Program-made: the position numbers and the translations under genes
Notes under the pieces: generated by a model
What the model was told of the DNA's origin: nothing
Seen by the model: the letters and a program-made list of their open reading frames with translations, nothing else
The model's database searches: none
Assembly (NCBI GenBank): GCA_903925745.1
Contig: CAIYGQ010000335.1
Location: forward strand, 1 to 48,344
Origin: an uncultured Actinomycetes bacterium
GTDB taxonomy: Bacteria; Actinomycetota; Acidimicrobiia; Acidimicrobiales; Microtrichaceae
DNA: 48,344 nt
Direction of reading: 5' to 3'
Shown: positions 1 through 8,252 of the stretch, one piece after another
How the letters are laid out: the number at the start of each line of letters is the position of its first letter
Position numbering within the stretch: the stretch's first letter is position 1

Positions 1-354
1 CTGGACGGCGAGTCGATCCCGCTCGACGACGACTCGGTCGACGCCGCGCTCTGCACCTTCACGCTCTGCACCATCCCCGACGTGGATCGGGCGCTCTCCG
101 AGATCCGGCGGGTGGTCCGCCCGGGCGGGGAGTTCCGTTTCCTGGAGCACGGTCTGGCGCCGGAGCGGCCGGTGGCCCGCTGGCAGCACCGGCTCGACGG
201 CGTCCAGCAGCGGCTCGCCGGTGGCTGCCACCTGGTCCGGGAACCCGTCCGACTCGTCGGTGACGCCGGGATGACCATCACGTCGTCCCGCTCGGCGTTC
301 GCCCGGGGCCCGAAGCCGTGGACCTACCTCACGGTGGGCCACGCCCTGGTCTGA
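1..354 (+). CDS. SAM-dependent methyltransferase, C-terminal part
   Basis: The frame is open from the first base of the window, so the N-terminus with the glycine-rich SAM motif lies upstream and is not visible. What remains is the second half of a class I (Methyltransf_11-type) fold: the stretch around LCTIPDVDRALSEI followed by RVVRPGGEF and FLEHG matches motifs III-IV of small-molecule or lipid methyltransferases. The protein ends in ...TVGHALV with TGA at 352-354. The substrate cannot be told from this fragment. The next gene starts 114 nt later and appears to have its own promoter, so the two need not be co-transcribed. Confidence 0.85.
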   Translation: MDGESIPLDDDSVDAALCTFTLCTIPDVDRALSEIRRVVRPGGEFRFLEHGLAPERPVARWQHRLDGVQQRLAGGCHLVREPVRLVGDAGMTITSSRSAFARGPKPWTYLTVGHALV

Positions 355-433
355 GGCCGACGAGCCCCGATCTGAGGCTCCCGGGCGCGACACGTCACCC
401 GCGCGCGACCCCTATATCGGTGGGTGGGGGGGG

Positions 434-461
434 TTGACAGATTGACATATTGCGTTACTCT
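434..461 (+). promoter_or_regulatory. Promoter of tetR-alkB, probably leaderless
   Basis: TTGACA at 434-439 and TACTCT at 456-461 have a 16 nt spacer. The -10-like box lies 7 nt before the ATG at 469, so transcription would start at or within a base or two of the start codon. Confidence 0.5.
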
Positions 462-465
462 GTCA
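435..465. promoter_or_regulatory. Inverted repeat, likely TetR operator before the alkB regulator
   Basis: TGACAG (435-440) and CTGTCA (460-465) are perfect reverse complements separated by 19 nt. They bracket the putative -10 box of the tetR-alkB unit, so a bound repressor would occlude RNA polymerase. Autoregulation by the adjacent TetR protein is inferred from position only. Confidence 0.5.
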
Positions 466-468
466 TCC

Positions 469-1137
469 ATGCCCGACGCCCGCCCGGAACCCTCGGCCGC
501 CGCCGAGGAGCTCACCATTCGCCAGCGCCTCGTGGACGCCGCCCTCGCCACGGCGACCGACCACGGGATCGCCCGGCTGTCCATGGCCGACGTCGCCCGT
601 CGGGCCGGCCTGTCCCGCCAGACCCTCTACCGGTACTTCCCCTCCAAGGACGCCCTGATCGCCACCGTGGTGCTCAGCGAGACCGCCGCGCTGGTCGAGC
701 AGATCACAACGGCCACGGTCGACCTGGACGACCCGCTGGAGGCGCTCCGGGCCTCGATCCTGGCGGCGCTCGTCGGGCTGCGGACCCACCCGCTCCTCGA
801 CCGCCTGCTCAGCACCGAGCCCGACTCGCTCGTCCCGATCCTCACCACCGACAGCGGACCCGTCGTCGTCCACGTCCGCGCCCTCGTCGAGTCGATCGTC
901 GCCGAGCGCACCCCTGAGCTGACCGACGACCCCGTCGGTCGGCGCCGCTTCGCCGACGTCGTCGCCCGGCTGCTCATCAGCTACGCGGTCAACGCCCCCG
1001 ACGACCCACCCGAGGTCGTCGCCGACTACGTCGCCACGTTCCTGGTCCTCGGTGCGCTGCACGCCGGTGCCGAGGCCGTCCCAACCGACCCCCGTTCCGC
1101 CGAGTCGGAACCGACCCGAGGAGCGACCACACCGTGA
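469..1137 (+). CDS. TetR-family regulator upstream of alkB
   Basis: A 222-residue protein. The N-terminal helix-turn-helix (about residues 38-60, MADVARRAGLSRQTLYRYFPSK) is a textbook TetR DNA-binding domain, and the C-terminal ligand domain is divergent as usual. I chose the ATG at 469 over an upstream start at 424 because promoter-like elements and an inverted repeat occupy 434-465 and the family N-terminus fits. Its TGA overlaps the GTG of alkB by four bases, so the two are co-transcribed. In other actinobacteria TetR proteins encoded next to alkB repress it and respond to fatty-acid products of alkane oxidation; that role is inferred here from context. Confidence 0.9.
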   Translation: MPDARPEPSAAAEELTIRQRLVDAALATATDHGIARLSMADVARRAGLSRQTLYRYFPSKDALIATVVLSETAALVEQITTATVDLDDPLEALRASILAALVGLRTHPLLDRLLSTEPDSLVPILTTDSGPVVVHVRALVESIVAERTPELTDDPVGRRRFADVVARLLISYAVNAPDDPPEVVADYVATFLVLGALHAGAEAVPTDPRSAESEPTRGATTP

Positions 1138-2309
1138 GCACCCTCACCACGACCATCGACGGCGAGACCGTGACCTGGAGGGACCGCAAGCGCTACCTGT
1201 GGCTGCTGGGCCTGGTCGTGCCGATGCTGCCCTTCGGCGCCGCCGACTGGACCGAGCCAGGTGGCTGGACGAACGTCTTCTGGTACTCCGGACCCATCTG
1301 GATCCTGCTCATCATCCCGCTGCTCGACCGGATCTTCGGCGAGGACCGATCCAACCCGCCCGAGTGGGCCGTCGCCCAGCTCAGCGAGGACCGCTACTAC
1401 CGCTGGTGCACCTACCTGTTCCTGCCGTTGCAGTACGCCGGTCTGGTCTTCGCCTGCTGGGTCGTCGTCAGCCGGGACCTGAACTGGGTCCAGGAGCTGG
1501 GCTACGCGCTGACCGTGGGTACCGTCGGTGGCGTCGCCATCAACACCGCCCACGAGCTCGGCCACAAGAACGTCAGGCTCGAACGTTCGCTGGCCAAGGT
1601 CGCACTCGCCCAGACGGGCTACGGCCACTTCCAGGTCGAGCACAACCGTGGCCACCACAACCGCGTGGCCACCCCCGAGGACCCGGCCAGCTCGCGACTC
1701 GGCGAGTCGTTCTGGGCGTTCCTGCCCCGCACCGTGATCGGCAGCGCCCGGTCCGCGTGGCGGCTCGAGACGAAGCGGCTGCGGGCGCAGGGGAAGCCGG
1801 TCTGGAGCATCCACAACGACCTGCTGACCGCCTGGTCGATGACCGTCGTCCTCTTCGGCGTGCTCACCGCCGTGTTCGGCTGGGCGGTCCTGCCGTTCCT
1901 GGTCATCCAGGCCGTCTTCGGGTTCTCACTGCTGGAGGTCGTCAACTACCTCGAGCACTACGGCCTCCTGCGCCAACAGGACGCCTCCGGCCGCTACGAG
2001 CGCTGCAATCCGCAGCACTCCTGGAACTCCAACCACGTCGCCTCGAACGTGATTCTCTACCAGCTCGAACGTCACTCCGACCACCACGCCCATCCGACCC
2101 GCCGCTACCAGGCGCTCCGCCACTTCGAGGAGTCACCCCAGCTGCCGTCCGGGTACGGACTCATGCTCGGCCTGGCCTACGTGCCGCCCCTGTGGCGGGC
2201 GGTCATGGACCGCCGGGTCCTGGCGCACTACGACGGCGACGTCACCCTGGCCAACATCCACCCGCCCGCCCGTGAGCGGATCCTGGCCCGCTACGGGGCC
2301 GGTCGCTGA
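1134..2309 (+). CDS. alkB: Alkane 1-monooxygenase AlkB
   Basis: A 391-residue integral-membrane di-iron hydroxylase that would oxidise the terminal carbon of medium- to long-chain alkanes to 1-alkanols. All AlkB signatures are present: HELGHK at residues 140-145, EHNRGHH followed by VATPEDPASSR at 169 onward, NYLEHYG at 271-277 and LERHSDHHAH at 311-320. Hydrophobic segments precede and separate the boxes. The GTG start overlaps the TGA of the TetR gene (GTGA). The enzyme needs electrons from rubredoxin. Actinobacterial alkB is often followed by, or fused to, rubredoxin, yet the protein ends at ...RYGAGR without a CxxC rubredoxin domain, and no rubredoxin or rubredoxin reductase gene occurs in the window. 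Confidence 0.96.
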   Translation: MSTLTTTIDGETVTWRDRKRYLWLLGLVVPMLPFGAADWTEPGGWTNVFWYSGPIWILLIIPLLDRIFGEDRSNPPEWAVAQLSEDRYYRWCTYLFLPLQYAGLVFACWVVVSRDLNWVQELGYALTVGTVGGVAINTAHELGHKNVRLERSLAKVALAQTGYGHFQVEHNRGHHNRVATPEDPASSRLGESFWAFLPRTVIGSARSAWRLETKRLRAQGKPVWSIHNDLLTAWSMTVVLFGVLTAVFGWAVLPFLVIQAVFGFSLLEVVNYLEHYGLLRQQDASGRYERCNPQHSWNSNHVASNVILYQLERHSDHHAHPTRRYQALRHFEESPQLPSGYGLMLGLAYVPPLWRAVMDRRVLAHYDGDVTLANIHPPARERILARYGAGR

Positions 2310-2339
2310 CGGCCCCCACAGGAGACGACGGGCCACACC

Positions 2340-2361
2340 CGGTCGGATCGGGCGCCGACCG
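2340..2361. terminator. Hairpin between convergent alkB and GT87 gene
   Basis: CGGTCGG (2340-2346) and CCGACCG (2355-2361) form a 7-bp stem with an 8-nt loop in the 66-nt gap between two converging genes. No T-run follows, so intrinsic termination is a guess from position and structure. Confidence 0.35.
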
Positions 2362-2375
2362 CGCCGCGCGGACGC

Positions 2376-3590
2376 TCAGGCCGGCGTCGGCTCCGGGGCG
2401 TCGGACCTGGTCGCAGCACGCTCCACGGCGCCGTCCACCGGCAGGGCGGCCAGCATCACCACCATCACCACGACGCGCACGACCGTCACCTCGGAGGTCT
2501 CGCCGCCGCCGATCGGATCGAACAGCGACACCACCGCCACCGCGCCCACCAGCCAGCGCCACCACGAGTCCGAGGTCGCCAGCCACCACAGGGTCGCCGG
2601 CACCAGGAAGAAGAGGTGGTGACCCCACGTGAGCGGGTTGACCAGGAAGGTGGCGAGCAGCACCAGCGTCGTCGCGAGCATCACATCGCCCGCCCGGTCC
2701 GCTGCGACCGCCCGCCGGTAGGCCCACAGCATCACCACCAGGGAGAGGACCACCCAGACGACGAGCTCGACCCGGTCACCGGGGATCCACGACGCGAACC
2801 GTCGGATGGAGTGGTTGAACACGATCGACACGTCGGGGGCCCGATCGGTCGAGAACACCTCGACGGTGAAGAAGCGCCACGTGTCGGACGGGAACACCAC
2901 CAGTCCGACCAACGTCGCCGCGACGGCCGCCACGACGGCCACCGCCCCCTCTCGCCGGCGACGAGCCAGCACGAAGTACGGCACCAGCGCCGCCGGGGTC
3001 AACTTGATGGCCGCCGCCAGTCCCGTGCCGACACCGGCAGCGCCGGAGGCCCGTCGGACCAGCCACACGTCGAGCACGACCAACGCTGCGATCAGCGCGT
3101 TGACCTGGCCCAGACGGGCGGTCAGCGTCACCGGCATCGTCCACACCCCGACGGCGACGACGAGCGGGACCAGCACCCGTGGCCGGGCGAGCGGCGACCC
3201 CGGCCACCGCCGGGCCACCACCGGAGCGAACGAGGAGCCGACCACCACCAGGAATCCGACCGTGCAGGCGATCGTGACCGCCAGCCAGGCGAGTTCGCCC
3301 GTGCGGTCGGTCAGCACCGACGAGGGCCACAGCACCACGGCGGCGAAGGGTGGGTACAGGAACGGCAGGTCCAGCACCTCGAACGCGAAGTCGTAGAGCG
3401 ACCCGCCGCCCCGTGCGAAGGTGATCGCCTCGCCGTAGACGTAGTAGTCGATGCGGGACGTCGACGTGGACGGCCACAGCCGGACCAGGACGGCGACGAC
3501 CGAGAGGGCGGCCACGGCGGCCGCCGCCCAGCCGAGCCGTTCGTCGCGGCCCGCAGTCACCGCCTCCGGGGCGGCGTCGTCGGATCCCAT
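2376..3590 (-). CDS. GT87-family (DUF2029) polyprenol-phosphate-mannose-type glycosyltransferase
   Basis: About 404 residues with many hydrophobic helices. The early segment RIDYYVYGEAITFARGGGSLYDF, with FLYPPFAAVVLWP shortly after, is characteristic of DUF2029/GT87 membrane mannosyltransferases such as PimE, with an acidic residue in the first extracytoplasmic loop as expected for a GT-C enzyme. It would use a lipid-linked sugar, probably polyprenyl-phosphate-mannose, to extend a cell-envelope glycolipid or glycan on the outer face of the membrane. The ATG at 3590 shares one base with the TGA of the upstream MptB-like gene (TGATG), so translation is coupled. A TTG one codon earlier is possible. 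The acceptor cannot be inferred. Confidence 0.85.
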   Translation of the reverse strand: MGSDDAAPEAVTAGRDERLGWAAAAVAALSVVAVLVRLWPSTSTSRIDYYVYGEAITFARGGGSLYDFAFEVLDLPFLYPPFAAVVLWPSSVLTDRTGELAWLAVTIACTVGFLVVVGSSFAPVVARRWPGSPLARPRVLVPLVVAVGVWTMPVTLTARLGQVNALIAALVVLDVWLVRRASGAAGVGTGLAAAIKLTPAALVPYFVLARRRREGAVAVVAAVAATLVGLVVFPSDTWRFFTVEVFSTDRAPDVSIVFNHSIRRFASWIPGDRVELVVWVVLSLVVMLWAYRRAVAADRAGDVMLATTLVLLATFLVNPLTWGHHLFFLVPATLWWLATSDSWWRWLVGAVAVVSLFDPIGGGETSEVTVVRVVVMVVMLAALPVDGAVERAATRSDAPEPTPA

Positions 3591-5185
3591 CAACCGAAGG
3601 GACCGCTCGCAGGGACGGGCTCCAGGTCCGCCGGCTCGTCGGCGGCATCACCCCGCGGCCGCAACGACCGGTACCAGTAGATGAGTCCACCCACGACGAT
3701 CGCCGGCACGATCCACGCACCCAGCCCGCCGACCCGGTAGAGCGCGGTGGTGCCGGACGGGAACGTGATCACGCACCCGATGATCGACAACACGATGATC
3801 AGCCACATCCGTGACTCGCGCAGGGTCAGGGCCATGATGGCGAACGCCGGCAGTACGTACCACGGGTACAGCGCCGGCCCCAGGAGCGAGACGACCAACA
3901 ACGCCAGGCCCAGCGAGACGAACGGCACCCGATCGCGGGTCCGCAACAGGATGACGGCCGACAGCACCGCTGCGAGCGCCAGGCCGAGCAGCGTCGTCAC
4001 CCGCTTCACGTCCGCGTCGTAGAGCTCGACTCCGAGCCAGCCCAGCACGTCCGCCACGGCGATCCCCGCCACCCGCACGGGCGCGACGAGCGAACGGTTC
4101 CCACCCGCCGACTGCAGCGCACCGATCCAGCCGAACCCCAGTCCGGACACGACCGACACCGCAGCGACGACCGCCCCGCCGAGCGCTGAGACCCACGCCG
4201 TGGACCAGACTCGCCGCACGAACGTCGCCCCGGGGCCGGCGGCGGCCCACCCCAGGAAGATCACGGCGGCGAAGGCCGGGATCTTGATCGCCGCCGCCAG
4301 CGCGCAGGCGACGACGGCGGGGACCAGGTGCCCCTCCACCGCCAGGACCATCCCAACCAGGATCAGCGCCATCATCAACGCCTCGTTGTGCGCCCCGGAC
4401 ACGGCGTGGAGCATCACGATCGGGTTGCAGACCGCCAGCACCACGACCGTCGACACGTCACCGCCGTAGTGCCGGGCGAGTCGGACCAGGCACCACACCG
4501 ACACCACGACCGAGACGATCGCGAGCAGGCGGAACATGAGCACGGCGACCAGCGGCTGGTGGCCGCTCGCCGATGCGAACCCTGAACTGATCCACAGCCA
4601 GAAGGGTCCGTACGGACACGGTGTCCCGCGCCACACCGGGTCGACGAGCGCCAGGAACTCGTTGGACTGACCGAGCACCCGAACGCCGAGCGTGGACGGG
4701 TCGAATCCCCGCGCCACCGTCTCGCCCTGGCCGGCGTAACTGAAGATGTCCCGACTGAACAGGGCCGGACCCAGGGCGAAGGGGAGCGCCCAGACGATCC
4801 ACAACCCCACCGAGGTCGGAGTCGGCACCGGGTCGTGCGCGTGGTAGCGGCGGCGGACCACCTTGAACACGGCCACCCAGGCCGCCAGCAGCGCGCCGAC
4901 GCCGGCCAGCGAGGTGACGACCACCAGCGTGCGGTCACCCCAGATGACGAACCGGCCGTCGAGTGGGTAGAGCAGTGTCGGCGCACCGCCCGGGCGGACC
5001 AGCGCGCCGGCGACGACCGCCACGATGGCTCCGACCAGGCCCACCACGACCGGGGTGCGCAGTTCGTCGTCGACGAACGGGCCGCGCACGGCGGCGGCGA
5101 ACGATCGCAGTGGCCGGGCAGGGCTCGGTGCTCCGGCGGCGTCGGCGGCGGGCGGCACGGTCGGCCCGGACGTCGAGGTGTTCAC
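3590..5185 (-). CDS. MptB-like polyprenol-phosphomannose-dependent alpha-1,6-mannosyltransferase
   Basis: About 531 residues, highly hydrophobic, with roughly a dozen membrane helices. The stretch SRDIFSYAGQGETVARGFDP followed by VDPVWRGTPCPYGPFWLW closely resembles MptA/MptB, the GT-C enzymes that build the alpha-1,6-mannan core of actinobacterial lipomannan. I chose GTG at 5185 rather than a start at 5311 because AGGAG (5191-5195 on this strand) sits 5 nt before it, and the longer form would overlap the end of the upstream M90 gene with a low-complexity extension. The downstream GT87 gene overlaps its stop by one base, giving a two-gene mannosyltransferase operon. Confidence 0.88.
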   Translation of the reverse strand: MNTSTSGPTVPPAADAAGAPSPARPLRSFAAAVRGPFVDDELRTPVVVGLVGAIVAVVAGALVRPGGAPTLLYPLDGRFVIWGDRTLVVVTSLAGVGALLAAWVAVFKVVRRRYHAHDPVPTPTSVGLWIVWALPFALGPALFSRDIFSYAGQGETVARGFDPSTLGVRVLGQSNEFLALVDPVWRGTPCPYGPFWLWISSGFASASGHQPLVAVLMFRLLAIVSVVVSVWCLVRLARHYGGDVSTVVVLAVCNPIVMLHAVSGAHNEALMMALILVGMVLAVEGHLVPAVVACALAAAIKIPAFAAVIFLGWAAAGPGATFVRRVWSTAWVSALGGAVVAAVSVVSGLGFGWIGALQSAGGNRSLVAPVRVAGIAVADVLGWLGVELYDADVKRVTTLLGLALAAVLSAVILLRTRDRVPFVSLGLALLVVSLLGPALYPWYVLPAFAIMALTLRESRMWLIIVLSIIGCVITFPSGTTALYRVGGLGAWIVPAIVVGGLIYWYRSLRPRGDAADEPADLEPVPASGPFG

Positions 5186-5258
5186 GGGTGCTCCTGGGCG
5201 CAGAGTGGGGGGCAGCGCCAACTGTAGAGGCTGGCCCCGCCCCGGCCGGGGTCGGCCG

Positions 5259-6023
5259 TCAGTGCCGGCTCCACTCCCGGGGGTCGACGCCGAAGAACTC
5301 GGACAGGACACCGGACAGCTCCGGGTGCGCCCGTCGCAGCGCGTGGGGCGAACAGAAGTAGGCCTCGGTCGCGACCGCGAAGAACTCGGCGGGGTTCACG
5401 CCGCCGTACGGATCGATCACCCCGGGGTCACGCCCGTCGACCACGTCCTCGTAGGCCCGGGTGCACGCGTCCACCCACCGGCGGGCCAGGTCCGGATCCG
5501 CGATCGGGGGCGTCCCGTCGGCCACGCCGTCGTACTGGTCCAGGACGTGCGCGCACTCGTGCAGGACCACGTTGCGCCCCCGACCGGGGTCGTGGGCGTC
5601 GTCGAGCACCTCGTCCCAGGCGAACAGCAGGGGGCCGTGCTCGACCGCCTCCCCCAGGATGGGGGTGGGCTCATCGGAGACGATGCCGTCGACCTGCGAG
5701 AACTCGCCCTCGACGACGATGGTCGTCGGGTGCACGACGACGGAGCGCACGCCGGCGAGTGCTCCGTCGGGCTGGTCCACGACGAGCAGCTGCGCCTGGG
5801 CCGCCACGGTGAGCGCCATCTCGTCGGTGACCACGAAGTCCCGGGCCGGTTCCCAGGAGACGTCGATCACCATCTGGAGCGTGCGGCGCTCCCACCGGTC
5901 CCGACGGTCCTGGTCCAGGGCCGGGTACCACGAGAAGCGCTCGGCACACGTCCGACGCCACTCATCGGGCAGGCCCGCGGCGAGCCGCTCCTCCCGTTCC
6001 CGCCGTCGCCTGGAGCCGAACAC
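5259..6023 (-). CDS. M90-family (MtfA-like) zinc metallopeptidase
   Basis: A 254-residue soluble protein. The zinc-binding HECAHVLD (HExxH, H155, E156, H159) is followed about 60 residues later by NPAEFFAVATEAYF, the third-ligand helix typical of MtfA/M90 peptidases. In E. coli MtfA binds the Mlc repressor and has aminopeptidase-like activity; the role in actinobacteria is not established. The start is uncertain. GTG at 6023 gives an N-terminus VFGSRRRRERE, like family members that begin just before a basic stretch; GTG at 6044 is an alternative. Longer forms would run into the divergent rmuC. The MptB-like gene follows 73 nt downstream on the same strand. Confidence 0.87.
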   Translation of the reverse strand: MFGSRRRREREERLAAGLPDEWRRTCAERFSWYPALDQDRRDRWERRTLQMVIDVSWEPARDFVVTDEMALTVAAQAQLLVVDQPDGALAGVRSVVVHPTTIVVEGEFSQVDGIVSDEPTPILGEAVEHGPLLFAWDEVLDDAHDPGRGRNVVLHECAHVLDQYDGVADGTPPIADPDLARRWVDACTRAYEDVVDGRDPGVIDPYGGVNPAEFFAVATEAYFCSPHALRRAHPELSGVLSEFFGVDPREWSRH

Positions 6024-6080
6024 GGTCCCAGCATCGCCCGCCACGGACCCGATGTCACACCCACCCGCCAGGGTGTGGGC

Positions 6081-7175
6081 GTGAACACCGACACGCTCTC
6101 CCCCACCATCCCCGGGCCCGTGGCCCTGACGGTCGCGCTCGTCGTGCTGGCCCTGGCGGTCGGGGCCGCCCTGGCCGTCGGCCGCCACCTCGGTCGCCGC
6201 AGCGCGCGCACTCGCCGCGGCGAGCGGTCCGGGGACGCCGTCTCGGGCTACCTCCAGGCCCAGGCGCAGACGATCGCGTCGAGACTCGACGAGTTCACCG
6301 CCCGGATCGGAGAGCTCGAGGCCCGACGGCGCGAGGAGTCCGCGGTGCTGCAGACCAAGGTCGACGACCTCACCGAATCGAGCCGCGCCGTGGCCGACGA
6401 GGCCCGCGCCGTCGCCGGAGCCATGCGGGACAACCAGTCCCGCGGGCTGTGGGGTGAGATGCAGCTCGAACGGGTGCTCCGCATGAGCGGCCTGGAGGAG
6501 CACATCAGCTACGACACCCAGGTGACGGTCAGCGGTTCCGCCGGCAGGTCACGTCCCGACGCCCTGGTCCACCTGCCCTCGGGCCGCTGCGTCGTGATCG
6601 ACGCGAAGACTCCGCTCGACAGCTTCCTCGCCGGCACCTCCGCCGCGGACCCCGACGACCGCGCCCGGAACTTCGCGGACCACGCCCGGGCCGTCGGCCA
6701 GCACGTCCGGGCGCTCGCGGCCCGCAACTACGACGAGGTCGTCCCCGGGGCCGTCGACGTCGTGGTCGTGTTCCTGCCGAGTGACGCGCTGCTGGCCGAG
6801 GCCTACCGGGCGCAACCCGACCTGCTCGACCAGGCGCTGGCGGCCAGGGTGGTGCTGGCCTCGCCGTCGACGCTGCTCGCGCACCTCCGAGGCATCGCGC
6901 TCGGCTGGCGGGAGCACCGACTCGCCGAGGAGGCGCAGACGATCGCTGACCTGGGCCGGGAACTCCACCACCGACTCACCACCTTCGCTGGCCACCTGGG
7001 GTCGGTCGGCTCGTCCCTCGGTCGGGCCGTCGACGCCTACAACAAGGCGGTCGGTTCGCTGGAACGGTCGGTCGTCCCGCAGGCCCGGCGATTCGAGGAG
7101 CTCGGCGCCGGGTCCACCCGCACGCTCAGCGCCGTCGATCCGATCGAAGCCCAGCCACGATCGATCTCGGCCTGA
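6081..7175 (+). CDS. rmuC: RmuC-family DNA recombination protein
   Basis: About 364 residues. It has an N-terminal membrane helix (residues ~12-35), a coiled-coil-like segment rich in E, R and A (~60-120), then the RmuC nuclease-like core: NQSRGLWGEMQLERVL, RPDALVHLP and VVIDAKTPLDSF (the D-x-K restriction-endonuclease-like motif). RmuC proteins limit inversion and recombination at short inverted repeats. The GTG at 6081 is favoured because the hydrophobic helix follows immediately; a GTG two codons upstream is equally possible and there is no strong ribosome binding site. A frame continuing far upstream overlaps the M90 gene on the other strand and is a high-GC artefact. Confidence 0.88.
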   Translation: MNTDTLSPTIPGPVALTVALVVLALAVGAALAVGRHLGRRSARTRRGERSGDAVSGYLQAQAQTIASRLDEFTARIGELEARRREESAVLQTKVDDLTESSRAVADEARAVAGAMRDNQSRGLWGEMQLERVLRMSGLEEHISYDTQVTVSGSAGRSRPDALVHLPSGRCVVIDAKTPLDSFLAGTSAADPDDRARNFADHARAVGQHVRALAARNYDEVVPGAVDVVVVFLPSDALLAEAYRAQPDLLDQALAARVVLASPSTLLAHLRGIALGWREHRLAEEAQTIADLGRELHHRLTTFAGHLGSVGSSLGRAVDAYNKAVGSLERSVVPQARRFEELGAGSTRTLSAVDPIEAQPRSISA

Positions 7176-7205
7176 AGGCGTTCCGGGCCGACGAGCCGAC
7201 GACCG

Positions 7206-8249
7206 TCAGGACGACGACGGCCCGAGCAGTCCCAGCGAGGACCGCAACCGCGCCCGCTGCGCGTCCGGATCGCCGTGTTCGTAGCTGAGCGCCCAGGCCC
7301 GCTTCATGAACAGGTGCAGGTCGTACTCGACGGTGTAGCCGATCGCCCCGTGGCACTGGAGCGACGTCGACGCCGCGTGACGGGCGGCGGTCGATGCCCG
7401 CAGCTTCGCCATCGCCACGTGCCGGGACGCGTCCGGGTCACCGTGGGCCATCGAGTGTGCCGCCAGTGACACGAGTGGCGCAGCGAACGCCACGGCGAGC
7501 GCCGCGTCCGCGAGCTGGTGCTTGACCGCCTGGAAGCTCCCGACCGGTACGCCGAACTGGTGTCGCTCCCCGACGTAGCCGACGGTCAGTTCGACCATCC
7601 GTTCCCCGAGCCCGACCAGCTCGGCCGCGGCGCCGAGCGCCAGCCGGTCGGCCACACCGGCGACGATCGTCCCGGCCGCTTCGCCGACGGCCAGCACCTC
7701 TCCTCCGGAGATCCGGACCCTCGCCGGCTTCCGGGCGCCGTCGACCGACTCGAGCGGCTCCGACTCCACCTGCCCGGCCGGTGCCATCACGACGCGGGCC
7801 TCGCCCCCCTCGGGGGCACACCACAACACGGCGGCGGCGGTGGTCGCACCGGCGACCGGCGCCGACGGATCGACCACCGGCAGGACCACCTCGCCGCCGG
7901 CGATCCGCCCGAGCCAGTCCGCCGCCGTCCCGGCGGAGTCACCGTCGAGCAGCCCAGCGAGCGCTGACGCGGCAGCGAGACCCGACGGCCCCACCGGATC
8001 GGGCAGCGCCACCCGCCCGCACTCCACCAGCAGCGGCACGACGTCCTCGTCCGTCATGCCAAGTCCGCCCGCGGACTCCGGCACGATCGCACCCAGCACG
8101 CCCATCTCCACCAGCGCGTCCCACGCCGGACGCACCCGGCCATCGTGGTCCCAGGCCGCGCGCACTGCGTCGGGGCCGCAGCGGTCGGCGAGCAACCCCC
8201 GCACCGCGTCCCGCAGGTCGACCTGGTCGTCGGTGAGCTCGAAGCGCAC
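7206..8249 (-). CDS. Acyl-CoA dehydrogenase, second subunit of a pair
   Basis: A 347-residue acyl-CoA dehydrogenase family protein: LTDDQVDLRDAVRGLL at the N-terminus, ERHQFGVPVGSFQAVKHQLAD in the middle and LQCHGAIGYTVEYDLHLFMKRA near the C-terminus, ending shortly after. It starts 3 nt after the stop of the other dehydrogenase gene, with GGAAG just upstream of GTG. The position where isovaleryl/long-chain enzymes carry the catalytic Glu (an ER pair) reads ADRLALG here, and the C-terminal site also lacks a clear base. This suggests a structural or FAD-binding partner in an alpha2beta2 enzyme of the kind known for mycobacterial steroid catabolism. Confidence 0.9.
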   Translation of the reverse strand: MRFELTDDQVDLRDAVRGLLADRCGPDAVRAAWDHDGRVRPAWDALVEMGVLGAIVPESAGGLGMTDEDVVPLLVECGRVALPDPVGPSGLAAASALAGLLDGDSAGTAADWLGRIAGGEVVLPVVDPSAPVAGATTAAAVLWCAPEGGEARVVMAPAGQVESEPLESVDGARKPARVRISGGEVLAVGEAAGTIVAGVADRLALGAAAELVGLGERMVELTVGYVGERHQFGVPVGSFQAVKHQLADAALAVAFAAPLVSLAAHSMAHGDPDASRHVAMAKLRASTAARHAASTSLQCHGAIGYTVEYDLHLFMKRAWALSYEHGDPDAQRARLRSSLGLLGPSSS

Positions 8250-8252
8250 GGG

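Noticed and set aside
5025-6080. Long plus-strand frame leading into rmuC
   Set aside because: It is antisense to the M90 peptidase and MptB-like genes; the RmuC family start with its membrane helix lies at about 6081.
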